Shown here in pieces: positions 10,651 through 19,538 of a stretch of DNA of 38,841 nt (the first letter of the stretch is position 1; each line of letters starts with the position of its first letter). The stretch lies in the NCBI GenBank assembly GCA_020722005.1, contig DYLP01000025.1, positions 1 through 38,841 on the forward strand. Direction: 5' to 3'. The translations under genes were made by a program, and so were the position numbers. The DNA is from Melioribacter roseus. GTDB taxonomy: Bacteria; Bacteroidota; Ignavibacteria; Ignavibacteriales; Melioribacteraceae. The notes under the pieces are model-generated. The model saw only the letters and a program-made list of their open reading frames with translations. It was not told the DNA's origin and ran no database searches.

Positions 10651-11221
10651 TTGATATTCTCCCTTTTAATTCACTCCAGCATTGGGAAGAATCACTTTTA
10701 TAATCCCGCCATTCAACAATAACCCATTGTTCGCGCGAATCTTTATAAACGCTCAGTTGAGAAGTTCCTTTATATTCTCCTGCAAGGGCTTTATTTGTTG
10801 TATTAATTAAAAGCGTATAATCGAAAATATAAATAGCACTGTCGCTAAATCGGTTTTCATTCAAATTATTGAGTGACAAACTAATATTCTTTCCTTCGGA
10901 TAAGTTTGCTTTCAAATTTTCCATAAAAAGTCGTTCGGAATTAAGGTCCCAATTTAATAATGCCGGGTTCACTGCAACGGACTGACCTGCTGGAACGAAT
11001 TTGTATTCTTTATCGAGAAAATTCTTGTCGACAAAACAAGCCAGATAATTTTCGGTAATCTTTTCTTCAATTGAAGATTCGAAATTTCGCAATAAAATTT
11101 CGGGTTCGCTTGCAGTTAAAAAACTTGAGCTCGGCTTTATCGGTTCTTCCGCATCACGCGTTGTAATCAGATCGCATGACGTCAATATAATTAATATCGA
11201 TATATATACGAGGTATTTCAT
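10646..11221 (-). CDS. Putative lipoprotein, NTF2-like
   Basis: Function unknown. The 191-residue protein has a type II signal peptide with lipobox ILTSC (Cys16), so it should be lipid-anchored in the envelope. The mature region has a helical start ('LLRNFESSIEEKITENYLAC') and ends with a strand 'QWVIVEWRDYK', the same plan as the following lipoprotein. The two are probably tandem paralogues with an NTF2-like fold (inference). It overlaps the methyltransferase gene by four bases (ATGA) and the next gene by one to three, so the three genes are translated together. Confidence 0.85.
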   Translation of the reverse strand: MKYLVYISILIILTSCDLITTRDAEEPIKPSSSFLTASEPEILLRNFESSIEEKITENYLACFVDKNFLDKEYKFVPAGQSVAVNPALLNWDLNSERLFMENLKANLSEGKNISLSLNNLNENRFSDSAIYIFDYTLLINTTNKALAGEYKGTSQLSVYKDSREQWVIVEWRDYKSDSSQCWSELKGRISN

Positions 11222-11949
11222 TTTTTGAAAAACATTATTAATCGAGGCGAATTGTCAGAGTAAGAACTTCCACTATAATCACCGTATAAATTAACCAATT
11301 TGTACCCAAATTGCTCGAATTTCTTGATAAGTGTGTTCGAGCTGTAAAGTTTAACAGATTCATAAAACGTTTTGAAATTATTCCCCTCTTTAATTTCAAT
11401 TTTTTTAATAACTCTATTATCTCTGAACGACCGTTTTTCGGTAATTACCAGGCCGTTTATTTTCCTGATCGTTTCAGTTTTGAGATTTTTTTCAAGATAT
11501 GTTTTATTCAGATAATCGAAGACGAACCACCCGTCGTTGTTAAGAAAATTATAGGACCTCTGAATAAAAGAAAAATTTTCCTCGTCGCTCTCAAAATATC
11601 CAAAACTTGTAAATAAATTCAAGATAAGATCGAATCGGGTTTTGAAACAAACGTTTCTGATATCGGCGCAAATCAATTTAATATCCAAGCTCGATTTTGC
11701 GGCTTCGTTTCGGGCTTTGTTGAGGAATAATTTACTCAGGTCAAATCCGATGACATTATAGCCTTTCGAAGCAAAAAAAAGAGCATGCCTGCCGAAACCA
11801 CACGCAGCGTCGAGAATAAGAGCATCTTTTTTCGGTTGTGTTTCTCTTAAAATTAAATTGCAGAACAGATGTGCTTCATTTAAATCGCGATGATTATAAA
11901 CGTTAAAATATTCTTCAGACGAAAACCAATCTTTATACCAGTTTTTCAT
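11218..11949 (-). CDS. Class I SAM-dependent methyltransferase
   Basis: The 243-residue protein has the class I methyltransferase core. Motif I is 'ILDAACGFGRHALFFA' (about residues 46-61, SAM-binding glycine loop), an acidic residue ends strand 2 ('VIGFDLS'), and 'ICADIRN' and 'FDLILNLFTSFGYF' form motifs II and III. A C-terminal all-beta stretch ('VITEKRSFRDNRVIKKIEIK') is typical of the Methyltransf_25-type proteins of unknown substrate. The substrate cannot be told from sequence. Its start overlaps the recR stop (TAATG) and its stop overlaps the next lipoprotein start (ATGA), so it is in an operon with recR and the lipoproteins. Confidence 0.9.
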   Translation of the reverse strand: MKNWYKDWFSSEEYFNVYNHRDLNEAHLFCNLILRETQPKKDALILDAACGFGRHALFFASKGYNVIGFDLSKLFLNKARNEAAKSSLDIKLICADIRNVCFKTRFDLILNLFTSFGYFESDEENFSFIQRSYNFLNNDGWFVFDYLNKTYLEKNLKTETIRKINGLVITEKRSFRDNRVIKKIEIKEGNNFKTFYESVKLYSSNTLIKKFEQFGYKLVNLYGDYSGSSYSDNSPRLIMFFKK

Positions 11950-12545
11950 TACAATTGAATTCTTCCGCTGAAAGCGCGTCCTATTGTCGCGGGGTCGGCA
12001 AACTCCAGGTCGCCCCCTATCGGCAGACCTCTTGCAATTCGACTGACCTTGATGGGATATTCTTTCAAAATTTTGGTTAAATAGAGCGATGTAGCGTCTC
12101 CTTCGGCGTCAGGATTCAAAGCCAGAATTATTTCGTTTATTCCACCAGCTTCAATTCTTTTAATCAATTCTTCGATGTGGAGTTTGTCGGGTGTGACATC
12201 GGATAATGGATTCAACACTCCACCCAGCACGTGATATACTCCGTTGTATTCGTTCGTCTTTTCGATAGCAATAACGTCACTTATATCTTCGACCACACAC
12301 ACTACAGAATGGTCACGTTTTGTACTTTTACAAATGTCGCATTTTTCTTCCACAGAAAGATTGAAACAGACTTCGCAAAAACGGAGTTTGTTTTTTAATG
12401 CGCTGATTGAATCCACGAGCGACTCTACTGTAGACTTGTCGCTCTTTAACAGATGAAGCGCCAATCGTTGAGCGGTCTTCTTTCCAATTGAAGGAAGTTT
12501 GCTCAACTCGTCAATTGCTCTTTGTAAAGGTTCGGCAATTAGCAA
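11949..12545 (-). CDS. recR: Recombination mediator RecR
   Basis: RecR works with RecF/RecO to load RecA on gapped DNA. The 198-residue protein contains the N-terminal helix-hairpin-helix (LPSIGKKTAQRLA), a four-cysteine zinc finger (Cys57, Cys60, Cys69, Cys72), a Toprim domain around 'VVCVVEDISD' and 'ALNPDAEGDATSLYL', and the C-terminal 'ARGLPIGGDLEFADPATIGR' motif. The start is TTG, one base after the ybaB stop. It gives the normal family N-terminus. The ybaB-recR pair is a widely conserved arrangement, though dnaX, which often precedes it, is not here. Confidence 0.97.
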   Translation of the reverse strand: MLIAEPLQRAIDELSKLPSIGKKTAQRLALHLLKSDKSTVESLVDSISALKNKLRFCEVCFNLSVEEKCDICKSTKRDHSVVCVVEDISDVIAIEKTNEYNGVYHVLGGVLNPLSDVTPDKLHIEELIKRIEAGGINEIILALNPDAEGDATSLYLTKILKEYPIKVSRIARGLPIGGDLEFADPATIGRAFSGRIQL

Positions 12546-12546
12546 T

Positions 12547-12873
12547 TTAAAATCCCGGTATGTTCATTCCAGGCGGAATCATTCCTTTTGTAACGGAAGC
12601 CATTTCTTCTTCCGCCATTTTAGAGGCGGCTCCCAATGCTTTATTAACCGCTGCAATGATAAGGTCTTCGATCATTTCCTTATCGTTGCTTTTAATGATT
12701 TCCTCATCTATATCGATCGAAATTATTTCTTTTCTCCCGTTGGCGGTTACTTTTACCATTCCGCCACCACTTTCTTCGGTAACTGTTTTGTTACCTAACT
12801 CTTCCTGCACTTTAACCATTTCCGCCTGCATCTTCTGAATTTGCTTTAGCATGTTTTGCATATTGAAATTCAT
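12547..12873 (-). CDS. YbaB/EbfC-family nucleoid-associated protein
   Basis: A small DNA-binding protein (about 108 aa) of the YbaB/EbfC family, dimeric and found on the nucleoid. The start at 12873 (MNFNMQNMLKQIQKMQ) is chosen because a perfect AGGAGG sits 4 nt upstream. An in-frame ATG at 12876 is equally close, and a longer version from 12927 would add unrelated residues. The N-terminal helix, the core ('GGGMVKVTANGRKEIISIDI') and a Met/Gly/Pro-rich tail (MIPPGMNIPGF) match the family. It is cotranscribed with recR, 1 nt apart. Divergent from psd across a 110-bp AT-rich gap. Confidence 0.93.
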   Translation of the reverse strand: MNFNMQNMLKQIQKMQAEMVKVQEELGNKTVTEESGGGMVKVTANGRKEIISIDIDEEIIKSNDKEMIEDLIIAAVNKALGAASKMAEEEMASVTKGMIPPGMNIPGF

Positions 12874-12985
12874 CATTCCTCCTGTTTGTAATATTCTTAC
12901 CACAAAATTATCAAAAAAAATTAACACAAGAAATTAAGCAAATAAAATATTAGATTAGTATGGTTTATTAAAATCTATTGATTAA

Positions 12986-13639
12986 ATGATAACTAAATAC
13001 GGGTTAAATACGTTCATCTTAATGGCGACAATTTCGTTGCTACTAATTATTGCTGGATTATTTGTTAATAATGGATGGATTAAATACGGATTGACAATAT
13101 TCGGTCTCTTTTTTTTGATATTCAATTTGAATTTTTTCCGTGATCCTGAGAGGATTCCACCGAACAGGGACGACGTAATTGTGTCGCCTGCCGACGGAGA
13201 AGTATTATTTGTTAAAGACGTGTACGAAAAAAGATTCATTGAGGATGAAGCCATTCAGATTTCGATATTTATGTCGCCTCTGGATATACATGTAAATCGA
13301 ATTCCGATTAACGGCAAGGTTGAATATCTGAATTATGTTGAAGGAGATTACCTTATGGCATTTTACGATAAATCGGATTTGAGAAACGAACGAACCGAAA
13401 TCGGAATTCAATCGAAATACGGCAAAATACTTTTTACTCAAGTGGCGGGTTTTATAGCCAGAAGAATCGTCTACGAAATCAAAAAGGGCGACACGGTAAA
13501 AATGGGCGACCGTTTCGGGATGATTAAATTCGGTAGTCGTTCGGATATTATCGTACCGAAAAAATGGATACCTGTTGTAAAATCGGGAGACAAAGTTAAA
13601 GCCGGCGAAACAATTTTATTCGAGTACAAAAATGATTAA
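12986..13639 (+). CDS. psd: Phosphatidylserine decarboxylase, short (PSD-A) form
   Basis: Psd converts phosphatidylserine to phosphatidylethanolamine. The 217-residue protein begins with two hydrophobic helices (about 8-27 and 33-47) and has the conserved 'VVSPADGEV'-type segment ('VIVSPADGEVLFV'), 'FMSPLDIHVNRIPINGKV' and the self-cleavage motif FGSR. Cleavage before Ser184 should create the pyruvoyl cofactor. The short length and GSR in place of GST are typical of the PSD-A form of archaea and many bacteria. It overlaps pssA by 8 bp, so the two enzymes that make phosphatidylserine and then decarboxylate it are coupled. Confidence 0.96.
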   Translation: MITKYGLNTFILMATISLLLIIAGLFVNNGWIKYGLTIFGLFFLIFNLNFFRDPERIPPNRDDVIVSPADGEVLFVKDVYEKRFIEDEAIQISIFMSPLDIHVNRIPINGKVEYLNYVEGDYLMAFYDKSDLRNERTEIGIQSKYGKILFTQVAGFIARRIVYEIKKGDTVKMGDRFGMIKFGSRSDIIVPKKWIPVVKSGDKVKAGETILFEYKND

Positions 13640-14369
13640 TTCAAAATCTTTTGTTGCCAATTTTGTGACCTCACTCAATTTATTTTGTGGCTTCCTGTCG
13701 ATTGTTTATACCTCGCACGGGAATTATAAATTAGCTGCAATCTTCATTATTATGGCTGCAATTTTCGACACTTTAGACGGAATTATTGCGCGACTTTTGA
13801 GCACCTCAAGCAAATTTGGAGTAGAACTCGATTCACTTTCGGATGTTGTAAGTTTCGGAGCGGCACCGTCGTTCTTGATCTATAAAGCTTACACTTATCA
13901 ATTTGGTCTACCGGGAATAATCATAGGTTCACTTATACTGATTTTTGGAGCATTCAGGTTAGCGCGTTTTAACATTACAATCGGAGACCTTAACACAAAA
14001 GGAGATTTTACTGGATTGCCAATCCCACTTTCGGCACTAACAATTTCTACCTTAGTATTTTCTTATTCTTCCGATTCGGGTATGAACAAACCGTTAAACA
14101 TTTTCATTATCCCTTTAATACTACTATTATCCTTCCTGATGGTTAGTAAAGTACGATACAATGCTCTACCAAAATTGAAGGATAAAAAATTAAAAGAAAA
14201 ACTCGTCCTATTTTTTACATTGATTATTTCTTTATTTCTTGCATTTGAAACGAACGGAAGAATTTTATTCTTCATTTTTCTATCTATTGTTCTCTTTGGT
14301 ATATTTAGGCACCTTTATTTTTTCTTTTTTTCAAAAAATCAGATTTTAGAAACGACGCAGGAGAAGTAA
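13632..14369 (+). CDS. pssA: CDP-diacylglycerol-serine O-phosphatidyltransferase
   Basis: PssA makes phosphatidylserine from CDP-diacylglycerol and serine in the inner membrane, feeding Psd. The 245-residue protein has the complete CDP-alcohol phosphotransferase motif: Asp49-Gly50, Ala53-Arg54, Gly63, Asp67 and Asp71 with the exact DGx2ARx8Gx3Dx3D spacing. About six to eight hydrophobic helices follow. The start lies inside the end of psd. The next gene, purS, begins one base after its stop, so this lipid pair and the purine genes share one transcript. Confidence 0.96.
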   Translation: MINSKSFVANFVTSLNLFCGFLSIVYTSHGNYKLAAIFIIMAAIFDTLDGIIARLLSTSSKFGVELDSLSDVVSFGAAPSFLIYKAYTYQFGLPGIIIGSLILIFGAFRLARFNITIGDLNTKGDFTGLPIPLSALTISTLVFSYSSDSGMNKPLNIFIIPLILLLSFLMVSKVRYNALPKLKDKKLKEKLVLFFTLIISLFLAFETNGRILFFIFLSIVLFGIFRHLYFFFFSKNQILETTQEK

Positions 14370-14370
14370 A

Positions 14371-14631
14371 GTGTTCAAAGCAACTGTAATTGTTAAAAGA
14401 AGACCTACAATATTGGACCCACAGGGTAAAGCTGTAGAACAGGGCGCCAGATTGCTCGGTTTTAATAATGTAAAAAACACTCGCATCGGAAAATATATCG
14501 AATTTTTTATAGACACGGACGACAGAGAAGTTGCAGAAAAAGAATTGAAAGAATATAGCGAAAAGCTGCTGTCGAATCCCATCATGGAAGACTTTGAATA
14601 TCATTTAGAACAAGTAAACCAGAAAAATTAA
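14371..14631 (+). CDS. purS: Phosphoribosylformylglycinamidine synthase subunit PurS
   Basis: PurS is the small bridging subunit of the three-part FGAM synthase (PurS-PurQ-PurL) in purine synthesis. The 86-residue protein begins with GTG behind an AGGAG ribosome site. It has the typical '[20 protein letters not shown]' opening and '[17 protein letters not shown]' segment. purQ follows one base after the stop. purL is not in this window. Confidence 0.96.
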   Translation: MFKATVIVKRRPTILDPQGKAVEQGARLLGFNNVKNTRIGKYIEFFIDTDDREVAEKELKEYSEKLLSNPIMEDFEYHLEQVNQKN

Positions 14632-14632
14632 A

Positions 14633-15328
14633 ATGAAGATAAAATTTGGTATTGTAGTTTTTCCAGGCGCTAATTGCGACCACGATGCTTATTATGCTAC
14701 AAAAAAAGTACTCGGTTACGATGCCGAATTCTTGTGGCATAAAGAACCCGACCTGAAAGGTTCGAACGCAATACTTTTGCCGGGCGGATTTTCATACGGC
14801 GACTATCTCAGAACTGGCGCAATTGCCCGCTTCTCTCCGATTATGGATGAAGTGATTAAATTTGCCAACAGTGGAGGAATTGTAATCGGTATTTGTAACG
14901 GATTTCAGATACTGCTTGAAACAGGTCTTCTTCCCGGCATAATGCAAAAGAATATCAATCTAAAATTTATTTGTAAAGACGTCTATTTAAGGGTAGAAAA
15001 CAAAAATACTCTTTTTACAAAATTAGTTGACAAAAATGTAATAAAAATACCAATAGCGCACGGCGAAGGTAATTATTACGCCGACGAAAAAACACTGAGC
15101 GAACTCGAAAAGAATAATCAAGTCGTATTCCGATATTCCGACTCGAAAGGTGATGTTACACCGGAGTCAAATCCAAATGGCTCGCTCAATAACATTGCAG
15201 GGATAATAAATAAGGAAGGCAATGTACTTGGAATGATGCCCCACCCGGAAAGAGCATGCGATACAGCTTTGTCCAGAACTGACGGAGCTCTGATTTTCAA
15301 ATCGATTGCTGAAAGTATTTATAAATAA
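14633..15328 (+). CDS. purQ: Phosphoribosylformylglycinamidine synthase subunit PurQ
   Basis: The glutaminase subunit of FGAM synthase supplies ammonia from glutamine to PurL. The 231-residue class I amidotransferase has the nucleophile Cys88 in GICNGFQ and the His204/Glu206 pair in MPHPERA. 'FPGANCDHD' and '[20 protein letters not shown]' are strongly conserved PurQ segments. It directly follows purS. The catalytic PurL subunit must be encoded elsewhere. Confidence 0.97.
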   Translation: MKIKFGIVVFPGANCDHDAYYATKKVLGYDAEFLWHKEPDLKGSNAILLPGGFSYGDYLRTGAIARFSPIMDEVIKFANSGGIVIGICNGFQILLETGLLPGIMQKNINLKFICKDVYLRVENKNTLFTKLVDKNVIKIPIAHGEGNYYADEKTLSELEKNNQVVFRYSDSKGDVTPESNPNGSLNNIAGIINKEGNVLGMMPHPERACDTALSRTDGALIFKSIAESIYK

Positions 15329-15340
15329 GGAGGAGGAATT

Positions 15341-15559
15341 ATGTTTGGCAATTTAGGTGCATCTGAAATAATATTGATTGTGTTAGCGATACTTATACTT
15401 TTCGGCGCAAAGAAAATTCCGGAAGTAGCTCAAGGTATAGGCAAAGGAATGAGAGAATTCAAAAAGGCGATGCGAGAAGTAGAAGAAGACATCAAATCGA
15501 TCGATAAAATCGAAACGAAGAAAGAAACCGAAAAAGGAAAATCTGAAACTTCAAATTAA
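15341..15559 (+). CDS. tatA: Sec-independent translocase protein TatA
   Basis: TatA forms the pore of the twin-arginine pathway for folded proteins. The 72-residue protein has an N-terminal transmembrane helix (about 8-24), the Phe-Gly hinge (LFGAKKIPE) and an amphipathic helix ('GIGKGMREFKKAMREVEEDI') followed by a charged tail. It has an AGGAGG ribosome site. No tatC is nearby. The TatA/TatE type is favoured over TatB by length. Confidence 0.92.
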   Translation: MFGNLGASEIILIVLAILILFGAKKIPEVAQGIGKGMREFKKAMREVEEDIKSIDKIETKKETEKGKSETSN

Positions 15560-15564
15560 TTACG

Positions 15565-17004
15565 GTGCTTAAATTGACTCAATATAGAAATCATTCTGAA
15601 AAAATAGAATTAATTAAATCGGGAAAGATTTCCTTAAGAAAAAACGTTGAAGAATTTTTGCATGAGATCGAAGATAAAAAAGAACTCAACGCTTTCAATT
15701 TTGTTTTCGATGATGTTTTATTGCAAGCCGATAAGGTCGAAGAAAAAATTAAAAAAGGGAGTGCGGGCAAACTCGGTGGCATGGTCATATCGATCAAAGA
15801 CGTGCTCTCCATTAAGAGCCGTCCGATGACCTGCTCGTCGAAGATATTGAAAAATTACGAAGCAGTTTATACTGCCACGGCTGTTCAAAAATTACTCGAT
15901 GAAGATGCAATAATTATTGGCAAAACCAACTGCGACGAATTTGCGATGGGATCTTCGAACGAAAATTCTGCATTCGGAATCGTTCGAAATCCGCACGATA
16001 CGGAACGTGTGCCCGGAGGCTCGAGTGGAGGTTCAGCCGTTTCTGTTGCTGCGGATTTATGCGACGCCTCGCTTGGAACCGATACGGGCGGTTCGATACG
16101 TCAACCAGCTGCATTCTGCGGTGTATACGGTCTTAAACCTACTTATGGCAGAGTGTCGAGATACGGACTTACTGCATTTGCCTCTTCGTTCGATACTATC
16201 GGTCCTTTTGCTAAATCTATCGAGGATATTGCTCTTATTATGAGTGTTATTTCTGGAAAAGACCCGAAAGATTCAACAAGTCACGATATTGAAGTTCCAG
16301 CATTTACATTAAATGTCGACAATGTAGAAAAATATCGAGTCGGGATACCGAAAGAATATCTCAATCCTTCAAGCGAAGGTGGACTCGATCAAGAAATTAA
16401 AGAAGCCATCGAAAATCAAATCGATCTTTTAAAAGAAAACGGCTACGAAATTAAGGAAATATCACTCCCCCACACCGAATACGCAATTGCAACCTACTAC
16501 ATACTGACTACTGCCGAAGCTTCGTCCAATCTATCGCGTTATGATGGAGCGCATTACGGCTACCGATCGGACAAAGCCAATAATTTATTCGATATGTACA
16601 CCGAATCGCGAACTGAAGGATTTGGCAAAGAAGTTAAACGTAGAATTATGCTGGGGACATATGTTCTTTCGGCAGGTTATTACGACGCTTATTATAGAAA
16701 AGCTCAGAAAGTACGACGTCTGCTTAAAGAAGATTTCGACAAAGCATTTCAACAAGTCGATATTATGTTGACTCCCACAACGCCTACGGTTGCTTTCAAA
16801 ATTGGTGAAAAATCAGCCGACCCTCTCCAAATGTATTTGAGCGACATTTTTACAACGCCGGCCAACCTCGCAGGCATACCTGGTATCAATATTCCAGTTG
16901 GTAAGAATTCAGAAGGACTTCCTATTGGTCTTCAACTAATGGCTAATCATTTTGAAGAATTAAAACTACTCCGATTTGCTAAAAAGCTGGAGACGATACA
17001 GTAA
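15565..17004 (+). CDS. gatA: Asp/Glu-tRNA amidotransferase subunit A
   Basis: GatA hydrolyses glutamine and passes ammonia to GatB to convert Glu-tRNA(Gln) or Asp-tRNA(Asn) to the amide. The 479-residue protein has the amidase-signature triad Lys78 (ISIKDV), Ser153 (PGGSSGGSA) and Ser177 (GTDTGGSIRQPA). The C-terminal 'GIPGINIPVG' and 'GLPIGLQLMANHFEE' segments are also typical. The start is GTG, 5 bp after tatA, with no clear ribosome site. A TTG three codons on is an alternative. gatB and gatC are not adjacent. Confidence 0.95.
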   Translation: MLKLTQYRNHSEKIELIKSGKISLRKNVEEFLHEIEDKKELNAFNFVFDDVLLQADKVEEKIKKGSAGKLGGMVISIKDVLSIKSRPMTCSSKILKNYEAVYTATAVQKLLDEDAIIIGKTNCDEFAMGSSNENSAFGIVRNPHDTERVPGGSSGGSAVSVAADLCDASLGTDTGGSIRQPAAFCGVYGLKPTYGRVSRYGLTAFASSFDTIGPFAKSIEDIALIMSVISGKDPKDSTSHDIEVPAFTLNVDNVEKYRVGIPKEYLNPSSEGGLDQEIKEAIENQIDLLKENGYEIKEISLPHTEYAIATYYILTTAEASSNLSRYDGAHYGYRSDKANNLFDMYTESRTEGFGKEVKRRIMLGTYVLSAGYYDAYYRKAQKVRRLLKEDFDKAFQQVDIMLTPTTPTVAFKIGEKSADPLQMYLSDIFTTPANLAGIPGINIPVGKNSEGLPIGLQLMANHFEELKLLRFAKKLETIQ

Positions 17005-17084
17005 ATTAATTCGAGAAAATTCGGGTATATTTGAATTTCCTTTCTTAATTTTGTAAGAAATATAAACAAAATACGGGTAAAATT

Positions 17085-17978
17085 ATGAGTATCCTTCTCG
17101 ACAAAAGAACACGCGTTTTAGTACAGGGAATAACCGGAGGCGAAGGTTCTTTCCATACACGACAAATGCTCGAATACGGAACGAATGTAGTTGCCGGTGT
17201 AACCCCAGGCAAAGGTGGTCAGAAATTTGAAGACACCGATATTCCAATTTTCAATACTGTCAAAGAAGCAGTTGTAGAAACCAAAGCTACTGCGTCGGCT
17301 ATATTTGTTCCACCAGCATTTGCCGCCGATGCAATTTTAGAAGCTGCCGATGCAGGTATTAAATTAATCGTCTGCATAACCGAAGGGATTCCTGCCAGAG
17401 ATATGGTTCACGTTTATAATTCTTTGAAAGGGAAAGATGTGCGTTTGATCGGTCCTAACTGCCCCGGCATTATATCTCCAGGCAAAGCTAAAATTGGCAT
17501 TATGCCAGGCTTCATACACAAAAAAGGAAAAGTCGGTATAGTTTCGAGAAGTGGAACTTTGACATATGAAGCAGTAAAACAACTGACAGACCTCGGCATT
17601 GGTCAATCTACCTGTGTTGGTATTGGAGGTGATCCTGTAATCGGTTCTCGTTTTATCGATATTATTAAATTGATGAACGAAGACGAAGGCACAGAAGGAA
17701 TTGTTATGATCGGAGAAATTGGCGGCACTGCCGAAGAAGAAGCAGCAGAGTATATCAAAAAATATGTGAAGAAACCTGTTGTCGGTTTTATTGCCGGACG
17801 TACCGCACCTGCAGGAAGACGTATGGGACATGCAGGCGCAATTATTTCTGGCGGGAAAGGAACTGCAGCCGAAAAAATGGCAGCTCTCAAAAAAGCTGGA
17901 ATTATTGTCGTTGAAAGCCCCGCTGAAATCGGAATTACAATGAAAAAAGCTTTAGAAAAAAAATCAAAAAAGAAATAA
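17085..17978 (+). CDS. sucD: Succinyl-CoA synthetase alpha subunit
   Basis: The alpha subunit binds CoA and carries the phosphohistidine intermediate in succinyl-CoA/succinate interconversion (TCA cycle). At 297 residues it is full length. It has the CoA-binding Rossmann start '[20 protein letters not shown]', '[12 protein letters not shown]' and the phosphorylated His at about 249 in RRMGHAGAI. The beta subunit gene sucC is not adjacent, so the two subunits are encoded apart. An 80-bp gap separates it from gatA, and ndk follows at 16 bp. Confidence 0.97.
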   Translation: MSILLDKRTRVLVQGITGGEGSFHTRQMLEYGTNVVAGVTPGKGGQKFEDTDIPIFNTVKEAVVETKATASAIFVPPAFAADAILEAADAGIKLIVCITEGIPARDMVHVYNSLKGKDVRLIGPNCPGIISPGKAKIGIMPGFIHKKGKVGIVSRSGTLTYEAVKQLTDLGIGQSTCVGIGGDPVIGSRFIDIIKLMNEDEGTEGIVMIGEIGGTAEEEAAEYIKKYVKKPVVGFIAGRTAPAGRRMGHAGAIISGGKGTAAEKMAALKKAGIIVVESPAEIGITMKKALEKKSKKK

Positions 17979-17994
17979 ATGATGGAGGAATAAA

Positions 17995-18429
17995 TTGAGC
18001 AGAACATTGGCTATCCTCAAACCGGATTGTGTTCGCAAAGAATTAATGGGAAAAGTAATCAGTCATATTCAAGATGCAGGGTTTAAAATTGCGGCAATGA
18101 AAATGATCAAACTTACTCCCGACGCTGCCAAAGGATTTTATGAGGTACACAAAGAGAGACCATTTTTTCAGGAATTGATTTCCTATATGACTTCGGGTCC
18201 GTGTGTCCCAATTGTACTTGAAAAAGAGAATGCCGTTGAAGATTTCCGTAAATTGATTGGTGCAACCGATCCTGCTAAAGCCGAAGAAGGCACAATCAGA
18301 AAAATGTATGCAGAAAACATTCAAGAAAATATAGTTCACGGCTCCGATTCAGACGAAAATGCTGCGAAAGAGATTTCTCACTTCTTTTCAAGGAAAGAAC
18401 TTTTAGAAATTAACGGATGGGAAGAATAA
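17995..18429 (+). CDS. ndk: Nucleoside-diphosphate kinase
   Basis: Ndk transfers the gamma-phosphate of ATP to other nucleoside diphosphates through a phosphohistidine. The 144-residue protein has the catalytic His115 in ENIVHGSDS and '[15 protein letters not shown]' at the N-terminus. The start is TTG. It is fixed by a strong GGAGGA ribosome site 5 nt upstream and by the normal family N-terminus. It follows sucD, whose NTP product Ndk could equilibrate, in the same operon. Confidence 0.97.
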   Translation: MSRTLAILKPDCVRKELMGKVISHIQDAGFKIAAMKMIKLTPDAAKGFYEVHKERPFFQELISYMTSGPCVPIVLEKENAVEDFRKLIGATDPAKAEEGTIRKMYAENIQENIVHGSDSDENAAKEISHFFSRKELLEINGWEE

Positions 18430-18430
18430 C

Positions 18431-19441
18431 ATGAAAAATATTTTAACCGCTCTGTTTATCGTTGCATTGATTGCAGGGTGCTCGAGCGAAAAGAAAAACA
18501 ATCAAGATAAAACTGAACTAAAACAGATCGATTTAAAAGGTCAAAATGTGACTATCGACTATAAATTCTCCAAAGGTGACGAGGTAAAGTATAAACTGAC
18601 TACAATTACAACAGCCAAAGAAACCATTCAAGCCGATACACTCATTGAATCAAGATCGAATGAAAATACGGTTTACCAGTTCGATATTAAAGTTATTGAA
18701 GTCGAACCCGACAACACTACTGAACTGGATATTACGATTTCATCATTAAAGATCAACGCTGATATCAATGGGCAAAAATTTGTTTACGATGCCAGCGCCA
18801 AGAACAATCCAGAACAAAATCAAAAATTCATTCAGTATTATGCAATTCACAATGTACCATATCGCGCACGAATAAGCAAAAAAGGTGAAGTGCTTGAAGT
18901 TTCGCGTTTAGATAAAATGGTCGATAAAATGAATTCATTACAACCCGAAAATCAGAAACTTACGACAGAACAAAAAGTTCAGCTTTCCAAAAGTATTGGC
19001 GACGCAATTATTCGTCCCATTACTCAATTAATTTTCCGGGAGCTTCCGGATAAACAACTGGCAAAGGACTCTACATGGGTCAAAACTTACCCTTCTCAAC
19101 TAAGCGTCTTTAACATCAACAACAATGTAAGATATAAAGTGGATGGTTTTGTTGAATACGATGGCAATCGCGCCATAAGTGTGAGTGCACATTTAAACAC
19201 TACCTGGACGGGAAACAAAAGCGGCGAGGAGAACGGTATTAAGTACAATTTTGAAGACCCGAAAATAAACGGCGATGGCAAACTCCTTTTCGATATCGAC
19301 AGAGGACTTTTGATAAAATCGGAGACCGGAACTACTGTAGAACTAAAAGCAAATCTCGAAATGTTGAATTCAATGCAAAAGAAAGTAAAGACTGTACGAA
19401 AAGATATTACGACAAATAAGAATATTATAGAATTGTTATAA
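18431..19441 (+). CDS. Hypothetical lipoprotein
   Basis: Function unknown. The 336-residue protein has a type II signal peptide with lipobox IAGCSS (Cys17), so it should be lipid-anchored. A short Lys/Asn-rich linker is followed by a mainly beta domain ('VTIDYKFSKGDEVKYKLTTI' through 'RGLLIKSETGTTVELKANLE') typical of large beta-barrel or beta-sandwich lipoproteins that begin by measuring 'total' strands such as the DUF6263-like group. That family assignment is a guess. It starts one base after ndk and ends 3 bp before a palindromic element. Confidence 0.85.
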   Translation: MKNILTALFIVALIAGCSSEKKNNQDKTELKQIDLKGQNVTIDYKFSKGDEVKYKLTTITTAKETIQADTLIESRSNENTVYQFDIKVIEVEPDNTTELDITISSLKINADINGQKFVYDASAKNNPEQNQKFIQYYAIHNVPYRARISKKGEVLEVSRLDKMVDKMNSLQPENQKLTTEQKVQLSKSIGDAIIRPITQLIFRELPDKQLAKDSTWVKTYPSQLSVFNINNNVRYKVDGFVEYDGNRAISVSAHLNTTWTGNKSGEENGIKYNFEDPKINGDGKLLFDIDRGLLIKSETGTTVELKANLEMLNSMQKKVKTVRKDITTNKNIIELL

Positions 19442-19444
19442 AAG

Positions 19445-19534
19445 AAGGCTGTCTAAAAATTATCTCTTTAAAGAAAAGAGCCACTGCTTTCACGAATTTT
19501 CTCAAATAATTTATTGAGATTTTTAGACAGCCTT
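19445..19534. terminator. Palindromic element between convergent genes (bidirectional terminator or MITE-like)
   Basis: A perfect 16-bp inverted repeat, 'aaggctgtctaaaaat' (19445-19460) and its complement (19519-19534), encloses 58 bp. Inside are two weaker hairpins (ctctt/aagag near 19464-19480, and ctcaa/ttgag near 19501-19518), giving a branched structure. It fills the whole gap between two convergent stop codons, so it should terminate transcription from both sides. The long arms, with GGCTGTCTAAAA ends like some insertion-sequence termini, also suggest a small mobile-element relic. A related element is at 21829-21911. Confidence 0.75.
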
Positions 19535-19538
19535 TATT

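Noticed and set aside
12547-12927. Long version of the YbaB gene starting at 12927
   Set aside because: The extra N-terminal residues do not match the family, and a perfect AGGAGG sits just before the ATG at 12873-12876.
14371-15328. purS-purQ as part of an unusual cluster because purL is missing
   Set aside because: Split purine genes are common in this group, and the subunits themselves look normal.
17018-17035. Bacteroidetes-type promoter (TATATTTG) before sucD
   Set aside because: No matching -33 TTTG lies at the right distance, and the clear promoters here are of the TTGACA type.
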